Source of the DNA: Deltaproteobacteria bacterium
GTDB lineage: Bacteria; Myxococcota_C; UBA6777
Assembly (NCBI GenBank): GCA_006226375.1
Contig: SBHC01000071.1
Span: forward strand, 35,919 to 99,918
Reading direction: 5' to 3'
DNA: 64,000 nucleotides
The notes below the pieces were generated by a model. The model was not told the origin of the DNA. It was given only the letters and a program-made list of their open reading frames with translations, and searched no databases. Positions 16,403 through 25,851 of the stretch are shown piece by piece (positions within the stretch are counted from its first letter, which is position 1; every line of letters begins with the position of its first letter). The position numbers were made by a program, and so were the translations under genes.

Positions 16403-16848
16403 CGGAGATCTTTCTCCAGCATGATGCGAAGCAGCTGGTTGGGCGTGCTCACAAAGGTCCCCACAATGGAAAAGCCACACTTGAGATTGAGCACCAGCAT
16501 TCGCTTGAAGGCGTTGGAGGTTTGGGTCCGAACCGTTTGGTAGCCTTGGCGGCAAAGCTCTTGGTGCTGTCGATGCATAAGCTCTCTTGCGATGCCTTGC
16601 CCCCTGAATGCTGGGGTGACGCCGCCCATCCAGGAGTAAAAGTGTCCCCTGCGTCGTTCGTATCCCAGCTTAAATCCAACGTACGTTTGTTTGTGTTTGG
16701 CCATCACCGCGAGCACGTTTCGTTTGCCTTCTAGCTCATACAGGAAGCGTTCGCTGTTGTGGTTCAAGAAGCATTGCGCTTCCAAGGCCATCATCGCTTG
16801 GAGGACCCCGTCGGAGAGTGGAGCGCGGTGCAATTCGTATTCAATCAT
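16390..16848 (-). CDS. GNAT-family N-acetyltransferase
   Basis: A 152-residue GNAT enzyme. The acetyl-CoA binding motif A is present as MGGVTPAFRGQGIARELM (R/Q-x-x-G-x-G/A), preceded by strand TYVGFKLGYERR and followed by YQTVRTQTSNAFKRMLVLNLKCGF, the usual motif B. AAGGGAAG upstream of the ATG supports the start. The target could be a small amine or a protein N-terminus; nothing nearby decides. Its 3' end overlaps the convergent small lipoprotein gene. Confidence 0.88.
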   Translation of the reverse strand: MIEYELHRAPLSDGVLQAMMALEAQCFLNHNSERFLYELEGKRNVLAVMAKHKQTYVGFKLGYERRRGHFYSWMGGVTPAFRGQGIARELMHRQHQELCRQGYQTVRTQTSNAFKRMLVLNLKCGFSIVGTFVSTPNQLLRIMLEKDLRQND

Positions 16849-16861
16849 CGCGACTTCCCTT

Positions 16862-17887
16862 CTATCGATTGCTGTTGCAACGACGCATCCGAAGGTTAAA
16901 CTTGATTCGGATTAATCCTTCGTGCATCCCGAGGTTTCGAGTGTATTGGAGAACGGCTTGGTCAATGTGATTGACATACTCTCTACAGGCTAGCTTCATG
17001 CACCTTCGGTTGTCCTTTGCTTTGCCAATGATCTTGACCCTGGCTCGAACATACAGCTGGTTGTTTTTGCCCCGACGTAGCTTGGTGAAACGGAAGCAGG
17101 TGTGTTGAAGGATCGCCTTCTTGATCTTGGGAAACTGCGCTTTGATCGCTCGCCAATCCCGGTTCTTCTTCATCTTTCGTTTCTGGTTCAGGTCGATCGT
17201 TTGGATGACCATTCGCGGAATGCTCGCGAGCATCCGACGAACCTCCGTTCTCAAGTTGAGGTTGGTGTTGATGCCCCGGATCTTTCCTCGTACATCGCGT
17301 AAGGTTTGGGTGACTCCAGCCTCACGAAGAACCTGCGAGAGAACCTCTGCGATTGCTCCTTTGTTGTCAGCTAGCATCCCTTTGGAGCCGGAGCGCTTCG
17401 ACCGGTTGTTCTTCAACAAGACACGCACGACCTGTTTCAGAAGTCTTCCATTTCTCGCCAGCAACTGGTCGATCAAGTACTTGGCTGGATTGACCCGGTT
17501 TTTGTTCCGGATGCCCTTGATGACCTGAACCAGCAAGCGGGCGTCGTTGGCGAGTAGCTTTTCAAAGGCTCCTTGCAACGCTCGTGATGTTGGCGTGTGT
17601 CCATCCTTGGCGAGAGGGCGTCGAAAGGACTGTCGCAAAATGCTGGACAACAGCCGGGCGTCGTTCGCGAGCAGCTTGTCCAACGCCTTCTCCAAAAACA
17701 CCGGACCCTTCGGCTTCTTGGACGACTGCGTTATGCGCATCTTATGAAACGTTTTCGCCGCAATCGTTGTTAGCATATCTCCATCGTTGCGCAAAAGCAT
17801 ATAACTAGAGATAGCTACCACAAGGCTCAAGGTAACAAAAAATGCAGCTAGAGATAGCCACAACACGTTTAAGATGCTCTTTTGCAT
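16862..17887 (-). CDS. Membrane-anchored repeat protein, function unknown
   Basis: A 341-residue protein with an N-terminal membrane anchor (about 8-32, VLWLSLAAFFVTLSLVVAI). Residues about 65-160 hold three imperfect repeats around LLANDARLL, LLANDARLL and LLARNGRLL, each followed by a basic helix. The rest is very basic, with a C-terminal domain containing four cysteines (HTCFRF, RRCMKLACREYV, RRC). The charge suggests binding to nucleic acid, phospholipid or peptidoglycan polymers. I recognise no family. AGGA eight bases before the ATG supports the start. It is followed on the same strand by the GNAT gene after 13 bases. Confidence 0.72.
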   Translation of the reverse strand: MQKSILNVLWLSLAAFFVTLSLVVAISSYMLLRNDGDMLTTIAAKTFHKMRITQSSKKPKGPVFLEKALDKLLANDARLLSSILRQSFRRPLAKDGHTPTSRALQGAFEKLLANDARLLVQVIKGIRNKNRVNPAKYLIDQLLARNGRLLKQVVRVLLKNNRSKRSGSKGMLADNKGAIAEVLSQVLREAGVTQTLRDVRGKIRGINTNLNLRTEVRRMLASIPRMVIQTIDLNQKRKMKKNRDWRAIKAQFPKIKKAILQHTCFRFTKLRRGKNNQLYVRARVKIIGKAKDNRRCMKLACREYVNHIDQAVLQYTRNLGMHEGLIRIKFNLRMRRCNSNR

Positions 17888-18113
17888 AGGCGGGTTCCTT
17901 AGCCAGTCAAATGAACCATAGAAGCTTAGAAACAGGAGTGAGTCGTTCGGAGGGGACGACCGTTTTCGTGTATCATTGGTTGTTGTTTGTGTTCAAGAGT
18001 CCAAGGGTGGACGTTGAGGTTGTCACGTTCCTGGCCTTTTTGGTATCATCACGCAACGGTTCGCTTTGCTTCATCAAGTTTTGTGGTGTGTTGCCACAAT
18101 GTTTGGATACAGG

Positions 18114-21100
18114 ATGACGGTTATGTTGGGTTTGGTTTCGCAAGAGTCGCGCCATCGTTGGATGGGTAAGAGCCTGGGTTATGGAGTTGTCTTTCTCGCC
18201 TTGGTATGGAGCCTTTCGGGCTGTGTCGTTGGCGATGTTGGGGTCACCATTCCTGGCTGTGAGGTGTGTCCGGAGCGCTGTCTTCAGAACGAAGAAGGGC
18301 GTGGCCGCTGTGTTGCTTGCCTCAAGGATGAGCAATGCCAGAGCCAGGTCAGCCCAACCAAACGCTGCACCCAGGACAACAAATGCATCTGTGGAAGCGA
18401 CAAAGATTGTCCAGAGGGTCGCTCTTGCATTGGCGAAGGCGGCTGTGTGGAATGCAAAGACGACAAGGACTGCAAAGGAGAAGGCCGCAACTTCTGTGTT
18501 GGCTACCAATGCCAGGAATGCCGCCGGGGTGATTTTCGAGCGTGCGGGCCCAGCAACCAAACAGCTTGCAAGCAAGGTAGTCAAACGTGCCTGGCCAGCG
18601 GAGTTTGGGGCGACTGCCAAGGCTGGGTTGTCTGCAAGTCCAACGAGACCTGCAAGAACGAAGCCTGCGTCTCTTCCTGCCCGGACCCTTCACCTTGTCA
18701 GGCCAGTGACAAACGCTGTGACCCCAACTCCTCCGGGAACAATGAGTTCCAACGGTGTGTCCGAAACAGCCAGGGTTGCCTGGAGTGGAGCACGCCGGAA
18801 GCTTGTCCTGCGTCGAACGTTTGCGAAGGACAGGGCGAGTGCAAGTTACCGGCCTGCCCTCAAGGGGAGACTCGATGCGGAACAACCTGCGTGAAACTTC
18901 AATCTGACGTCAAACACTGCGGCGCCTGCGACAATGCGTGCAAGAGCAACGAAGTCTGCAACGCAGGCTCTTGTGGAAGCACTTGTCAGGCTCCAACCAC
19001 AGATTGCAATGGCTCTTGTGTGAACACCCAATCGGACAACAAGCACTGTGGTGGTTGCGACAAGACTTGTTCCTCTACGGAGGCTTGCAACAACGGTCAG
19101 TGCAAGAGCACCTGCAAAGGGGCGACGGTGGACTGCAACGGGCGTTGTACGGACCTCAACACGGACGCAAAACACTGTGGTCAGTGTGGCAAGGCTTGCC
19201 CCTCCAGCCAAACGTGCAAGGCCGGAAAGTGCGAGGACCTCTGCTCTTCGGGAACGACGCTGTGTGGGGGCCAATGTGTCGACACCTCTTCCGACGGTCA
19301 ACACTGTGGTGCTTGCAACAACGCTTGCAAAGCTGGGGAAGCTTGTTCGTCGGGAACCTGCAAGTTGAGCTGTCCCTCTGGGCAGAGTGGCTGCAGCGGC
19401 TCCTGCAAAGATCTCCAAAACGACAAGCAAAACTGCGGGACGTGCGGAAACGCTTGCGCTTCGCAAGAAACCTGTGTCAAAGGCGCGTGCAAATCTCCCT
19501 GTCCTACGGGACAAAGCCTCTGCTCGGGTGGATGCCTCGACACCCAAAGCAACGACTTCCACTGTGGAGGCTGCAACAAGAAATGTCCCTCCAAGCAGTC
19601 ATGTGTGAAGGGGGTTTGTCGGTCGTGTACGGGCTCTACCACCAAAGAGATCTGCGGGAACAACAAAGACGACGACTGCGACGGTCAAATCGATGAACCC
19701 TCCGAGTGTACCTCCATCCCTGTAAAGAACGGGATCAATGACTACGCGGTGCGTGACAACGGAGACATCTTTGTGGTGCACTCCAGCACCTCCAATGGAA
19801 TCGAAGCGACGTGCTTTAAGCCAGGTGGGGCTTCTCTCCGGGCTCAGTTCTCGGTGGCGGCCAAGGGCCAGTTTCGTCAGGAGTATCCGTCTGTTCAAAC
19901 GGCTCCAGGTGCCAACATGTATGTGGTGGCCTGGATTGAGTGGTCCAGCTCCCAGTCGTCTTCTCGAAACTTGTTCCTGCAACGCTTCGACACACAATGC
20001 AAGCCCTTGGGTTCCAAGATCGCCTGGCCCTACACCAACGGGAACGGATCCTATTCTTACAGCGTCGCCATGGACGGAAGTGGAAACCTGGCTGTGCTGT
20101 TTCGGGATACGCAGCGCGCTCTTCGCTTGGTGTTCTTCAGCAGCGCAGGGAACAAACTCTCCGACCTTGCGGTGGAAACAGGCACCAGCCAAAACTGTCC
20201 TGGAGGGGGTTACGGTCAGCACGTCGCGATGAACAAGACCGGGGCAGGCCTGGTCTCGTGCCAGCGGCACTCGTCCAATCCTATCTACTACCGTCGGTTC
20301 TCGGCCCAACAAAAGTTCTTGGATACTTCGATGGTGCAGTTGAAAGGCTCGGTCAGCAACAGCTCCTGGTATGAAAGTCATGGAACGGGCATCAATGACA
20401 GTGGGGCGTTTGCCATTGAGTGGCAGGCGTACAGCAAAGGAGCCAACTGGGCGAGCTTCTTCTCGAACAGCGGAGCGGCTGTTAAGTCCGACGTTGAGGT
20501 CAGTCCTTACATTGGGTCTGGCTACGATGGTTTTCGCTATGTCCACCAGCAGCTGCAGCTTTTGGGTGGCGACTTCGTGATGCGAGATACTGTTCGTAGA
20601 GATAGCGACATCCCCATCTGGTATCGCTACAAGCAAGATGGAACTCTGGTCAGCGCTCTACGTGGGACATACCATCCCTGGTCGTTACGAACCAACGGCA
20701 AAACGGCCTATATCGTGGAAGGTAGCACCATAAAGATAGTCGACTTGAGCCCTGGCAAAGGTCTCTGTAAAGGACAAGCTTGCATTTGTACGCCTGGTTC
20801 CACCCAGGTTTGCTACCACGGCAGCACCTCCACATCCGTCCGTGGTGCCTGCAAAACGGGCATGCAAACCTGTCAGCCTGACGGACTTGGCTGGGGCGCT
20901 TGCGTGGGCGAAGTGTTGCCCTCTCCCGAAGTGTGCAGCAACAACATCGACGACGACTGTGACGGGCAAACCGACGAAAACTGCACCAACCCAAAGGGCA
21001 TCGATACTCCAGGGTTGAATGATATCGCGGTGTCGTCGAATGGCGACGTTGCGGCCGTGTGGTGGACGGGCAAGGCCCTGCTTGGGTTCTGTTTCCATCC

Positions 21101-22025
21101 GAACAGCACGGTCAAACGAAAAACGTTCATCATCACCCAAGATTCCAAACAGGTGAGCAATCCTTTTGTAAAGATGTCGCGAAATGGCAAGTACATCGTG
21201 GTGATGTGGCGGGGAACGCCGCTTCTCTCGGACCGAACCTACAATGTGTTTGCCCGGTTGTATCGCAGCGACTGTTCCCCACTGACCCAAGTGCTACAGC
21301 TCACGCAAATCCGAGGGGACGAGTGGTACGATGCCGCCGTCGATAACAGCGGGCGGTTCACGATGTTGTACTACAATGACAAACGTGAGCTGTTCTGGGT
21401 GCGTTACAACAGCGCGGGGTCCGTCCTGAACAAGCCTGCCATGCTCGACAACGGACAACTGTGTGATTACGCCGCACGCGTTGGGGTCTCTTCGACAACC
21501 GGGGATGGTGTGTTTACATGCCAGCGGCACGCATCCAATCCGATCTATTACCGCCGGTTCCGCTCGACAGGCGCGTTGGTGGGGTCTGCCTTGGTGGAAG
21601 TTCAAAACACCAAAAGCGGGAACAGCTCCTGGTACTTCAGTCATATCCTGGGTGTGAATGACAGCGGGGAGTTTGCGATTCAGTGGCAGAGCAACAGCCA
21701 GAAGACATTCTACGCCAACTTCTACACGTCATCGGGGACCCTGGTTCAATCTGTGACGGTTGGGACCACCATGCAACAGACATTCGATGCGTTTCGGTTT
21801 GCCCACCCTGGCATGGAAATTTATGGTTCTGACTTTGTTTTGCGAGACGGTGGGAAACGAGGGACGCCTGTGACCTGGATTCGCTACTCATCCAAAGGTA
21901 TCGTTCGCAGCCGAGCGACGATGTCTGTCACGTCTTACAAGCGTGAAAGTCTTCGCCTGGACGGCTCCAAAACATTTATCATTGATGGCAAAACGATCCA
22001 GATTGGAACCGTCATCTTCAAGTAG
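18114..22025 (+). CDS. Giant Stig1/MopE-repeat lipoprotein with duplicated C-terminal module
   Basis: A 1303-residue surface lipoprotein. Lipobox LSGC ends at Cys37. A cysteine-rich part follows; about residues 248-504 are six Stig1-like repeats of about 42 residues (C..G..D-x6-HCGxC-x3-C-x5-C-x4-C). Two MopE-type motifs (NNKDDDCDGQIDE about 515-530 and NNIDDDCDGQTDE about 940-955) precede two copies of a module of about 340 residues (535-870 and 960-1303). The copies share GINDYAV/GLNDIAV, CQRH.SNPIYYRRF and NSSWY..H..G.NDSG.FAI.WQ, and look like beta-propellers. Such proteins are often misannotated as tryptophan synthase alpha chain because of shared Stig1-like hits. GGA six bases before ATG 18114 supports that start; ATG 18162 is possible. 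Probable role: surface adhesion or metal binding. Confidence 0.85.
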   Translation: MTVMLGLVSQESRHRWMGKSLGYGVVFLALVWSLSGCVVGDVGVTIPGCEVCPERCLQNEEGRGRCVACLKDEQCQSQVSPTKRCTQDNKCICGSDKDCPEGRSCIGEGGCVECKDDKDCKGEGRNFCVGYQCQECRRGDFRACGPSNQTACKQGSQTCLASGVWGDCQGWVVCKSNETCKNEACVSSCPDPSPCQASDKRCDPNSSGNNEFQRCVRNSQGCLEWSTPEACPASNVCEGQGECKLPACPQGETRCGTTCVKLQSDVKHCGACDNACKSNEVCNAGSCGSTCQAPTTDCNGSCVNTQSDNKHCGGCDKTCSSTEACNNGQCKSTCKGATVDCNGRCTDLNTDAKHCGQCGKACPSSQTCKAGKCEDLCSSGTTLCGGQCVDTSSDGQHCGACNNACKAGEACSSGTCKLSCPSGQSGCSGSCKDLQNDKQNCGTCGNACASQETCVKGACKSPCPTGQSLCSGGCLDTQSNDFHCGGCNKKCPSKQSCVKGVCRSCTGSTTKEICGNNKDDDCDGQIDEPSECTSIPVKNGINDYAVRDNGDIFVVHSSTSNGIEATCFKPGGASLRAQFSVAAKGQFRQEYPSVQTAPGANMYVVAWIEWSSSQSSSRNLFLQRFDTQCKPLGSKIAWPYTNGNGSYSYSVAMDGSGNLAVLFRDTQRALRLVFFSSAGNKLSDLAVETGTSQNCPGGGYGQHVAMNKTGAGLVSCQRHSSNPIYYRRFSAQQKFLDTSMVQLKGSVSNSSWYESHGTGINDSGAFAIEWQAYSKGANWASFFSNSGAAVKSDVEVSPYIGSGYDGFRYVHQQLQLLGGDFVMRDTVRRDSDIPIWYRYKQDGTLVSALRGTYHPWSLRTNGKTAYIVEGSTIKIVDLSPGKGLCKGQACICTPGSTQVCYHGSTSTSVRGACKTGMQTCQPDGLGWGACVGEVLPSPEVCSNNIDDDCDGQTDENCTNPKGIDTPGLNDIAVSSNGDVAAVWWTGKALLGFCFHPNSTVKRKTFIITQDSKQVSNPFVKMSRNGKYIVVMWRGTPLLSDRTYNVFARLYRSDCSPLTQVLQLTQIRGDEWYDAAVDNSGRFTMLYYNDKRELFWVRYNSAGSVLNKPAMLDNGQLCDYAARVGVSSTTGDGVFTCQRHASNPIYYRRFRSTGALVGSALVEVQNTKSGNSSWYFSHILGVNDSGEFAIQWQSNSQKTFYANFYTSSGTLVQSVTVGTTMQQTFDAFRFAHPGMEIYGSDFVLRDGGKRGTPVTWIRYSSKGIVRSRATMSVTSYKRESLRLDGSKTFIIDGKTIQIGTVIFK

Positions 22026-22128
22026 AATGGGGTTCTTTGGGTTGGGTGAGGTTGGTGGTCAAACGTCAGTTCTCGGTGGGCCGTTGGATGGAGTTGTGGG
22101 TCAAGGGGTTCTTGCGTTTCGCCGTCCT

Positions 22129-24342
22129 TTACAGCGTAAGTTCAAGAGACAGGCGTGCGCTCAAGCCTGGTCCTAGAACTCCAGAGCCGTGGTATTTGTA
22201 CTGAGCGTCGAGCAAGTTCTCGACCATGAAGACGACCTTGGCAAAGCGTGTGATGTTGGCTCCACCCCGAATGTTAAGAGTCCACCAGCGGGGTGTTCCT
22301 GTCTCAGGGATACGAACGTCGCTTTTGTCGCGATCAGAGATCTCCGACTGATTTAAGGCGCCGAGCACAAAGATTTCTAGAAAGCCACGTCGTCCAAATC
22401 GGTAGGCCAGGGATACTTTTCCAAACAGAGGAGGGATGCGCGAAAGGGGAGGTGTGGAGTCTTCTGCTTTGTCTGGCTCTGCAAGGATTTCCTGTCCTTG
22501 GGTCCAGGTAATGTTTCCTGCCAGGGAGAGGCCACGCCAGATTCGCCAGCGACCTCCCGCTTCGACTCCGATCACTCTGGCGTTGTCGGTGTTGACTGGG
22601 GTTCGGACCTCTTTCCCATCAATCTCGCTCTGTCCTTTGTATTCACTTTTCACCCGCTTGATGAGGTTGTTCCAAAAGCTGACATAGGCTGCGGCCCATA
22701 GCTGGAAGCGGTTGGGGAGTCGGGCTCGAACGCTGAGTTCGAGGGTGCGGGATATCTCTGGAGAGAGGTTGGGGTTGGCGACTTCATAGAAGTTTCCTTG
22801 GTCTCCAAGAGATGCGGCTTCCTGAAGATTGGGGGCACGGAATCCTTCTGCGTACGATAGGCTCACGTTCAAGTAGGGAGAGACCATGGCCTGGAACGAA
22901 GCATACGGCGCGTGTCCCACCTGCTGAAACGAGACTGCGTCCAAGACATCCCGCGCTGGCGTGGAGGCGAAGAAGCCGTTGAGGCGTTCTCCAACGTGGA
23001 GAAAGAGCCCGCTCCGCCGGTTCCATTGGTAAAGGCGAAAACGTGCCATGAGATAGGCACCCAACGTCATGTAGTTGGAGCCTGCGGGGAAGTTGGCTGT
23101 GGCGGGGGAGTAGACCTCACCGGTGCGGCGACTTTGGGCGTCTGATTCGACCACATCACCGTAGAAATCGACACCGTAAGACAGCCGCAGCCAGGAGAAC
23201 GCGCGGGTCTGACCTTTCCATGAGAAGCCGATGGTGTGGGTCTGGTCATGGTTCAAAGCCTGCTGGGTCAGGTCAAAGGTACTGAGGTTGTACGTTTGCT
23301 GCTTGCGATTCTCGTCCTGACGGTGGTACGACAAGAGAAACGACATCTCAGTCCGAATCGAACGCAAGTTACCGTCTGTACGGAGGTACACAAGGTCTCG
23401 GATGTTGTCGTAGATTCGGACGCGACCTCGATCGGGGAATTGTTCTGCGCGTCCTGCTCCGATGTGCTGGGCGCGTTGGTAAGCCAGCTGCAGGTTCCAA
23501 TCACGCTTGATTCGGACGCGAACCTTTCCGTCGGCAAAGAAGTGCTGGTAGCCTGTAAAAGCCTGGCGACCGGATTGTCCACGAATCGCGATCTCACCGA
23601 AGTTGGTTTGTTGGATGCTGTACTTGCCGTCCTTGACTGACCCTGGGGCTCCAAGGGTTCCACCGCCGAGGAGGTCACCAAAGTAGCCGTACGATACACT
23701 GCCAGCAAACCCAAAGTTTGAGGTGCTTCCGCCAAAGCTTGCGTGGGCCGTTAGCTCGTTGTCAGCGCTTCCGTAGCGTCCCAAGAGCGAACCTCGATAC
23801 CGGAACTTAGAACTTCCCGTCATTAACGTTCCTGGCGTCGTGGCGCTAATCACGCCACCAAAGGCATAGCTACCGTAAGCAATCGAGCCGGGTCCTCGGA
23901 GCACCTCCAGGCGTTTCAAGTAGTTGGGGTCAATCAAGTTCAGGTACTGGTTGGGGCCTGCCCGGTAGGTTGAATTGTTCAACCGTACACCGTCTACCAG
24001 GATCAGGATTTGTGGACCTACTGTGCCCCGGATGAAAGGAGCGCCACCTCCATGGTTGGTCTTTTGGACAAACACGCCCGCTTCTTCCATTAAGGCTTCT
24101 GGAACCGAGCGAGGGCGCTTTTCCTGCAAACGTTTTTTGTTCAAGACAGTCGTGGAGCGGGGCGAGCGAAAGGCATCCTCTCTCACCCGCTGTCCCACTG
24201 TGACCGACTCAAACAACGGCGGGAGTCGGCGTTTCGCTTTCTTTTTCGACTTCTTCTTGGACGTATCCTTCTTGGTCTGAGCGAATACGACCTGAGGGGG
24301 AGTGAACCAACCAACCAACAGTGCAACAACGAGCCATCGCAT
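22129..24342 (-). CDS. TonB-dependent outer-membrane receptor
   Basis: A 737-residue receptor. It has a signal peptide (MRWLVVALLVGWFTPPQVVFA), a Lys-rich linker and a TonB-box-like FESVTVGQRV. A plug domain follows (about 60-180: RSPRSTTVLNKK, GVFVQKTNHGGGAPFIRG, ILILVDGVRLNNS, RLEVLRGPGSIAYGS, GGVISATT). The remainder is a barrel of alternating strands ending in aromatic-rich LSARLSLELTL. The plug is of the CirA/FepA/BtuB type, with a substrate such as siderophore, heme or vitamin B12. GGGAGA five bases before ATG 24342 sets the start; an in-frame TTG 15 bases upstream is less likely. No TonB/ExbBD or ABC genes are near, so the ligand remains open. Confidence 0.93.
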   Translation of the reverse strand: MRWLVVALLVGWFTPPQVVFAQTKKDTSKKKSKKKAKRRLPPLFESVTVGQRVREDAFRSPRSTTVLNKKRLQEKRPRSVPEALMEEAGVFVQKTNHGGGAPFIRGTVGPQILILVDGVRLNNSTYRAGPNQYLNLIDPNYLKRLEVLRGPGSIAYGSYAFGGVISATTPGTLMTGSSKFRYRGSLLGRYGSADNELTAHASFGGSTSNFGFAGSVSYGYFGDLLGGGTLGAPGSVKDGKYSIQQTNFGEIAIRGQSGRQAFTGYQHFFADGKVRVRIKRDWNLQLAYQRAQHIGAGRAEQFPDRGRVRIYDNIRDLVYLRTDGNLRSIRTEMSFLLSYHRQDENRKQQTYNLSTFDLTQQALNHDQTHTIGFSWKGQTRAFSWLRLSYGVDFYGDVVESDAQSRRTGEVYSPATANFPAGSNYMTLGAYLMARFRLYQWNRRSGLFLHVGERLNGFFASTPARDVLDAVSFQQVGHAPYASFQAMVSPYLNVSLSYAEGFRAPNLQEAASLGDQGNFYEVANPNLSPEISRTLELSVRARLPNRFQLWAAAYVSFWNNLIKRVKSEYKGQSEIDGKEVRTPVNTDNARVIGVEAGGRWRIWRGLSLAGNITWTQGQEILAEPDKAEDSTPPLSRIPPLFGKVSLAYRFGRRGFLEIFVLGALNQSEISDRDKSDVRIPETGTPRWWTLNIRGGANITRFAKVVFMVENLLDAQYKYHGSGVLGPGLSARLSLELTL

Positions 24343-24466
24343 GAGATTCTCCCACAATCTTCTGGGTGTAGAACGATGGCTGTACTGTACAAGCTTGGGA
24401 AGAGTTGAGGTATCCGCAAAAGTACGAAGGGGTGTACGTAGATCTACGTAGGAGAAACGTGTGAGT

Positions 24467-24955
24467 TTATGCGGGACTGGCCACTGGGGAGAGAGGGGCG
24501 TATCGATGTTGGCTGAGGAGTTGGATGGCTCTGTCGGCGTCGCTGGCTGTGAGGCCCTTCATCCCGTCGGTGGAGACCGTTCGTTGGGAGGGCATAAACA
24601 AGTCGGTGACATCGTCGAGGATGATGTATTCTGCGACCTCTGGATGCTCTTTGAGCCACTTGCTTATTTCTTGCCCCCGCACTTTGTTTTGCATGGTGAG
24701 GTCAGGCGTGGTGTCGATGATAGTGCCTTGCACCCCTCGGATTCGTAGATAACGCTGCAGGTCAGACAGAGTCTTGTACTGGTTGGAGCGGCCAATCATT
24801 AATCGCCACGAACTCGACAGGACGATCGAAGCTTTGGTGGCTCGAATGATGCGGTTGAATTGTTCGACATTTTCCGGGCAAATCGACTCATTACCCGCGC
24901 GTTGGCACAAGTCATTGTTAAGGACGCCGTCAATGTCCAAGAAGATTACATTCAT
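24467..24955 (-). CDS. HAD-like protein of the SAK (RNA repair-type) HAD group
   Basis: A 162-residue HAD-superfamily protein. Motif I is MNVIFLDIDGVLNND (D7, D9), motif II is IVLSSSWR, and motif IV is YIILDDVTD. The short cap-less build and the xSSSWR motif match the HAD domain found in bacterial RNA-repair proteins of the Swiss Army Knife type (HAD_SAK). Alone, such proteins act on phosphorylated ends or small phospho-compounds; the substrate here is unknown. ATG 24955 is chosen because AGGA precedes it and the protein starts directly at the first strand. A 16-base palindrome lies 49 bases upstream. Confidence 0.85.
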   Translation of the reverse strand: MNVIFLDIDGVLNNDLCQRAGNESICPENVEQFNRIIRATKASIVLSSSWRLMIGRSNQYKTLSDLQRYLRIRGVQGTIIDTTPDLTMQNKVRGQEISKWLKEHPEVAEYIILDDVTDLFMPSQRTVSTDGMKGLTASDADRAIQLLSQHRYAPLSPVASPA

Positions 24956-25003
24956 GGAGTTTCCTGTTGCAGGGTGCTTGGAGCCCGTTCGGGTCTCTGG
25001 CAC

Positions 25004-25019
25004 ATGAATGGACATTCAT
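25004..25019. promoter_or_regulatory. Palindrome upstream of the HAD gene
   Basis: ATGAATG-GA-CATTCAT is an exact 7-bp inverted repeat with a 2-base centre, lying 49 bases before the HAD gene start and next to an AT-rich stretch (25017-25075). The tight spacing suggests a dimeric repressor site rather than an RNA hairpin. Confidence 0.4.
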
Positions 25020-25197
25020 TATTAGTTTATTTTCCCAAAATTGTACACCAGCGTTGCATTTAAACTTTATTCTTCGTGGTCGTTGGAGGTTCGTTTGCAG
25101 GTCAAAGGATTCCTGCTGACGGGTCTTTTGGGGAGTCTGGTTTGTTGTGCAAAGAGCTTGAACCCACGAGGGATTTGGGCAAGAAGGGGCGAGGAAC

Positions 25198-25851
25198 TCA
25201 ATCCAGCGTCGCGAGCCCGTGTCGGAGGGCGTATTTGACGAGCCCAGCGATGTTGTGAATGTTGAGTTTTTGCATGATGCGAGTGCGGTGGGTGTCGACC
25301 GTGCGGTGGCTGATGGAGAGCCGCTGTGCGATTTGCGGGCTGGTGTAGCCCTCAGCGATCCATTGCAAGATCTCCGCTTCCCGAGGGGTCAGGGGGTTGT
25401 CATTGTCTTCTGACGTTGAGGGTTGTCTGTCTTGTACGAGGTACGAGGCAATGGAGGGGCTAAAGAAGGAGTGTCCTTCGGCCAACGAGCGCACCGCTTT
25501 GACAAGGTCAGACATGTCTGCACCTTTCAACAGGTAACCTTGTGCGCCAGCCCGGATGGCTGGGCGGACGTATTCAGGTTCATCATGCATCGAGAGAACC
25601 AAGACGCGGGTATTGGGGGAGGCTTGGAGCAAGAGGGGTAAGGCGTCGATGCCGTTGCATTTGGGCATGGCAAGATCGAGCACGGCCACGGACGGTTGTA
25701 GTTCTTCAGCCAGAGAAATCGCGATCTCACCGTTGTCTGCTTCTCCAACGACGGTGAGGTCAGGTTGGCTTTCCAAGAGCAAGCGAAGGCCCTGGCGAAC
25801 GATGGTGTGGTCTTCCGCCAGAAGGACTCGAATGGGTTGGGCTTGGTTCAT
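25198..25851 (-). CDS. NarL/FixJ-family response regulator
   Basis: A 217-residue DNA-binding regulator. The REC domain has E14/D15, the phospho-acceptor D59 in SVAVLDLAMP, a Ser in LVLSMHD and a Lys in YLLKGAD. The C-terminal LuxR-type helix-turn-helix is complete: LTPREAEILQWIAEGYTSP, then IAQRLSISHRTVDTHRTRIM. Its ATG overlaps the stop of the histidine kinase gene by 4 bases, so it is the partner of that kinase. It may control the neighbouring phosphate-binding-like gene or membrane lipid genes (inference). Confidence 0.95.
   Translation of the reverse strand: MNQAQPIRVLLAEDHTIVRQGLRLLLESQPDLTVVGEADNGEIAISLAEELQPSVAVLDLAMPKCNGIDALPLLLQASPNTRVLVLSMHDEPEYVRPAIRAGAQGYLLKGADMSDLVKAVRSLAEGHSFFSPSIASYLVQDRQPSTSEDNDNPLTPREAEILQWIAEGYTSPQIAQRLSISHRTVDTHRTRIMQKLNIHNIAGLVKYALRHGLATLD

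Noticed and set aside
18850..19640. Cysteine-repeat region as a CRISPR-like or tandem DNA repeat
   Set aside because: The similarity is at protein level in a coding frame; units vary and no spacers exist.
18114..22025. Tryptophan synthase alpha chain annotation
   Set aside because: A common database misnaming of Stig1-like repeat proteins; no TIM-barrel residues are present.
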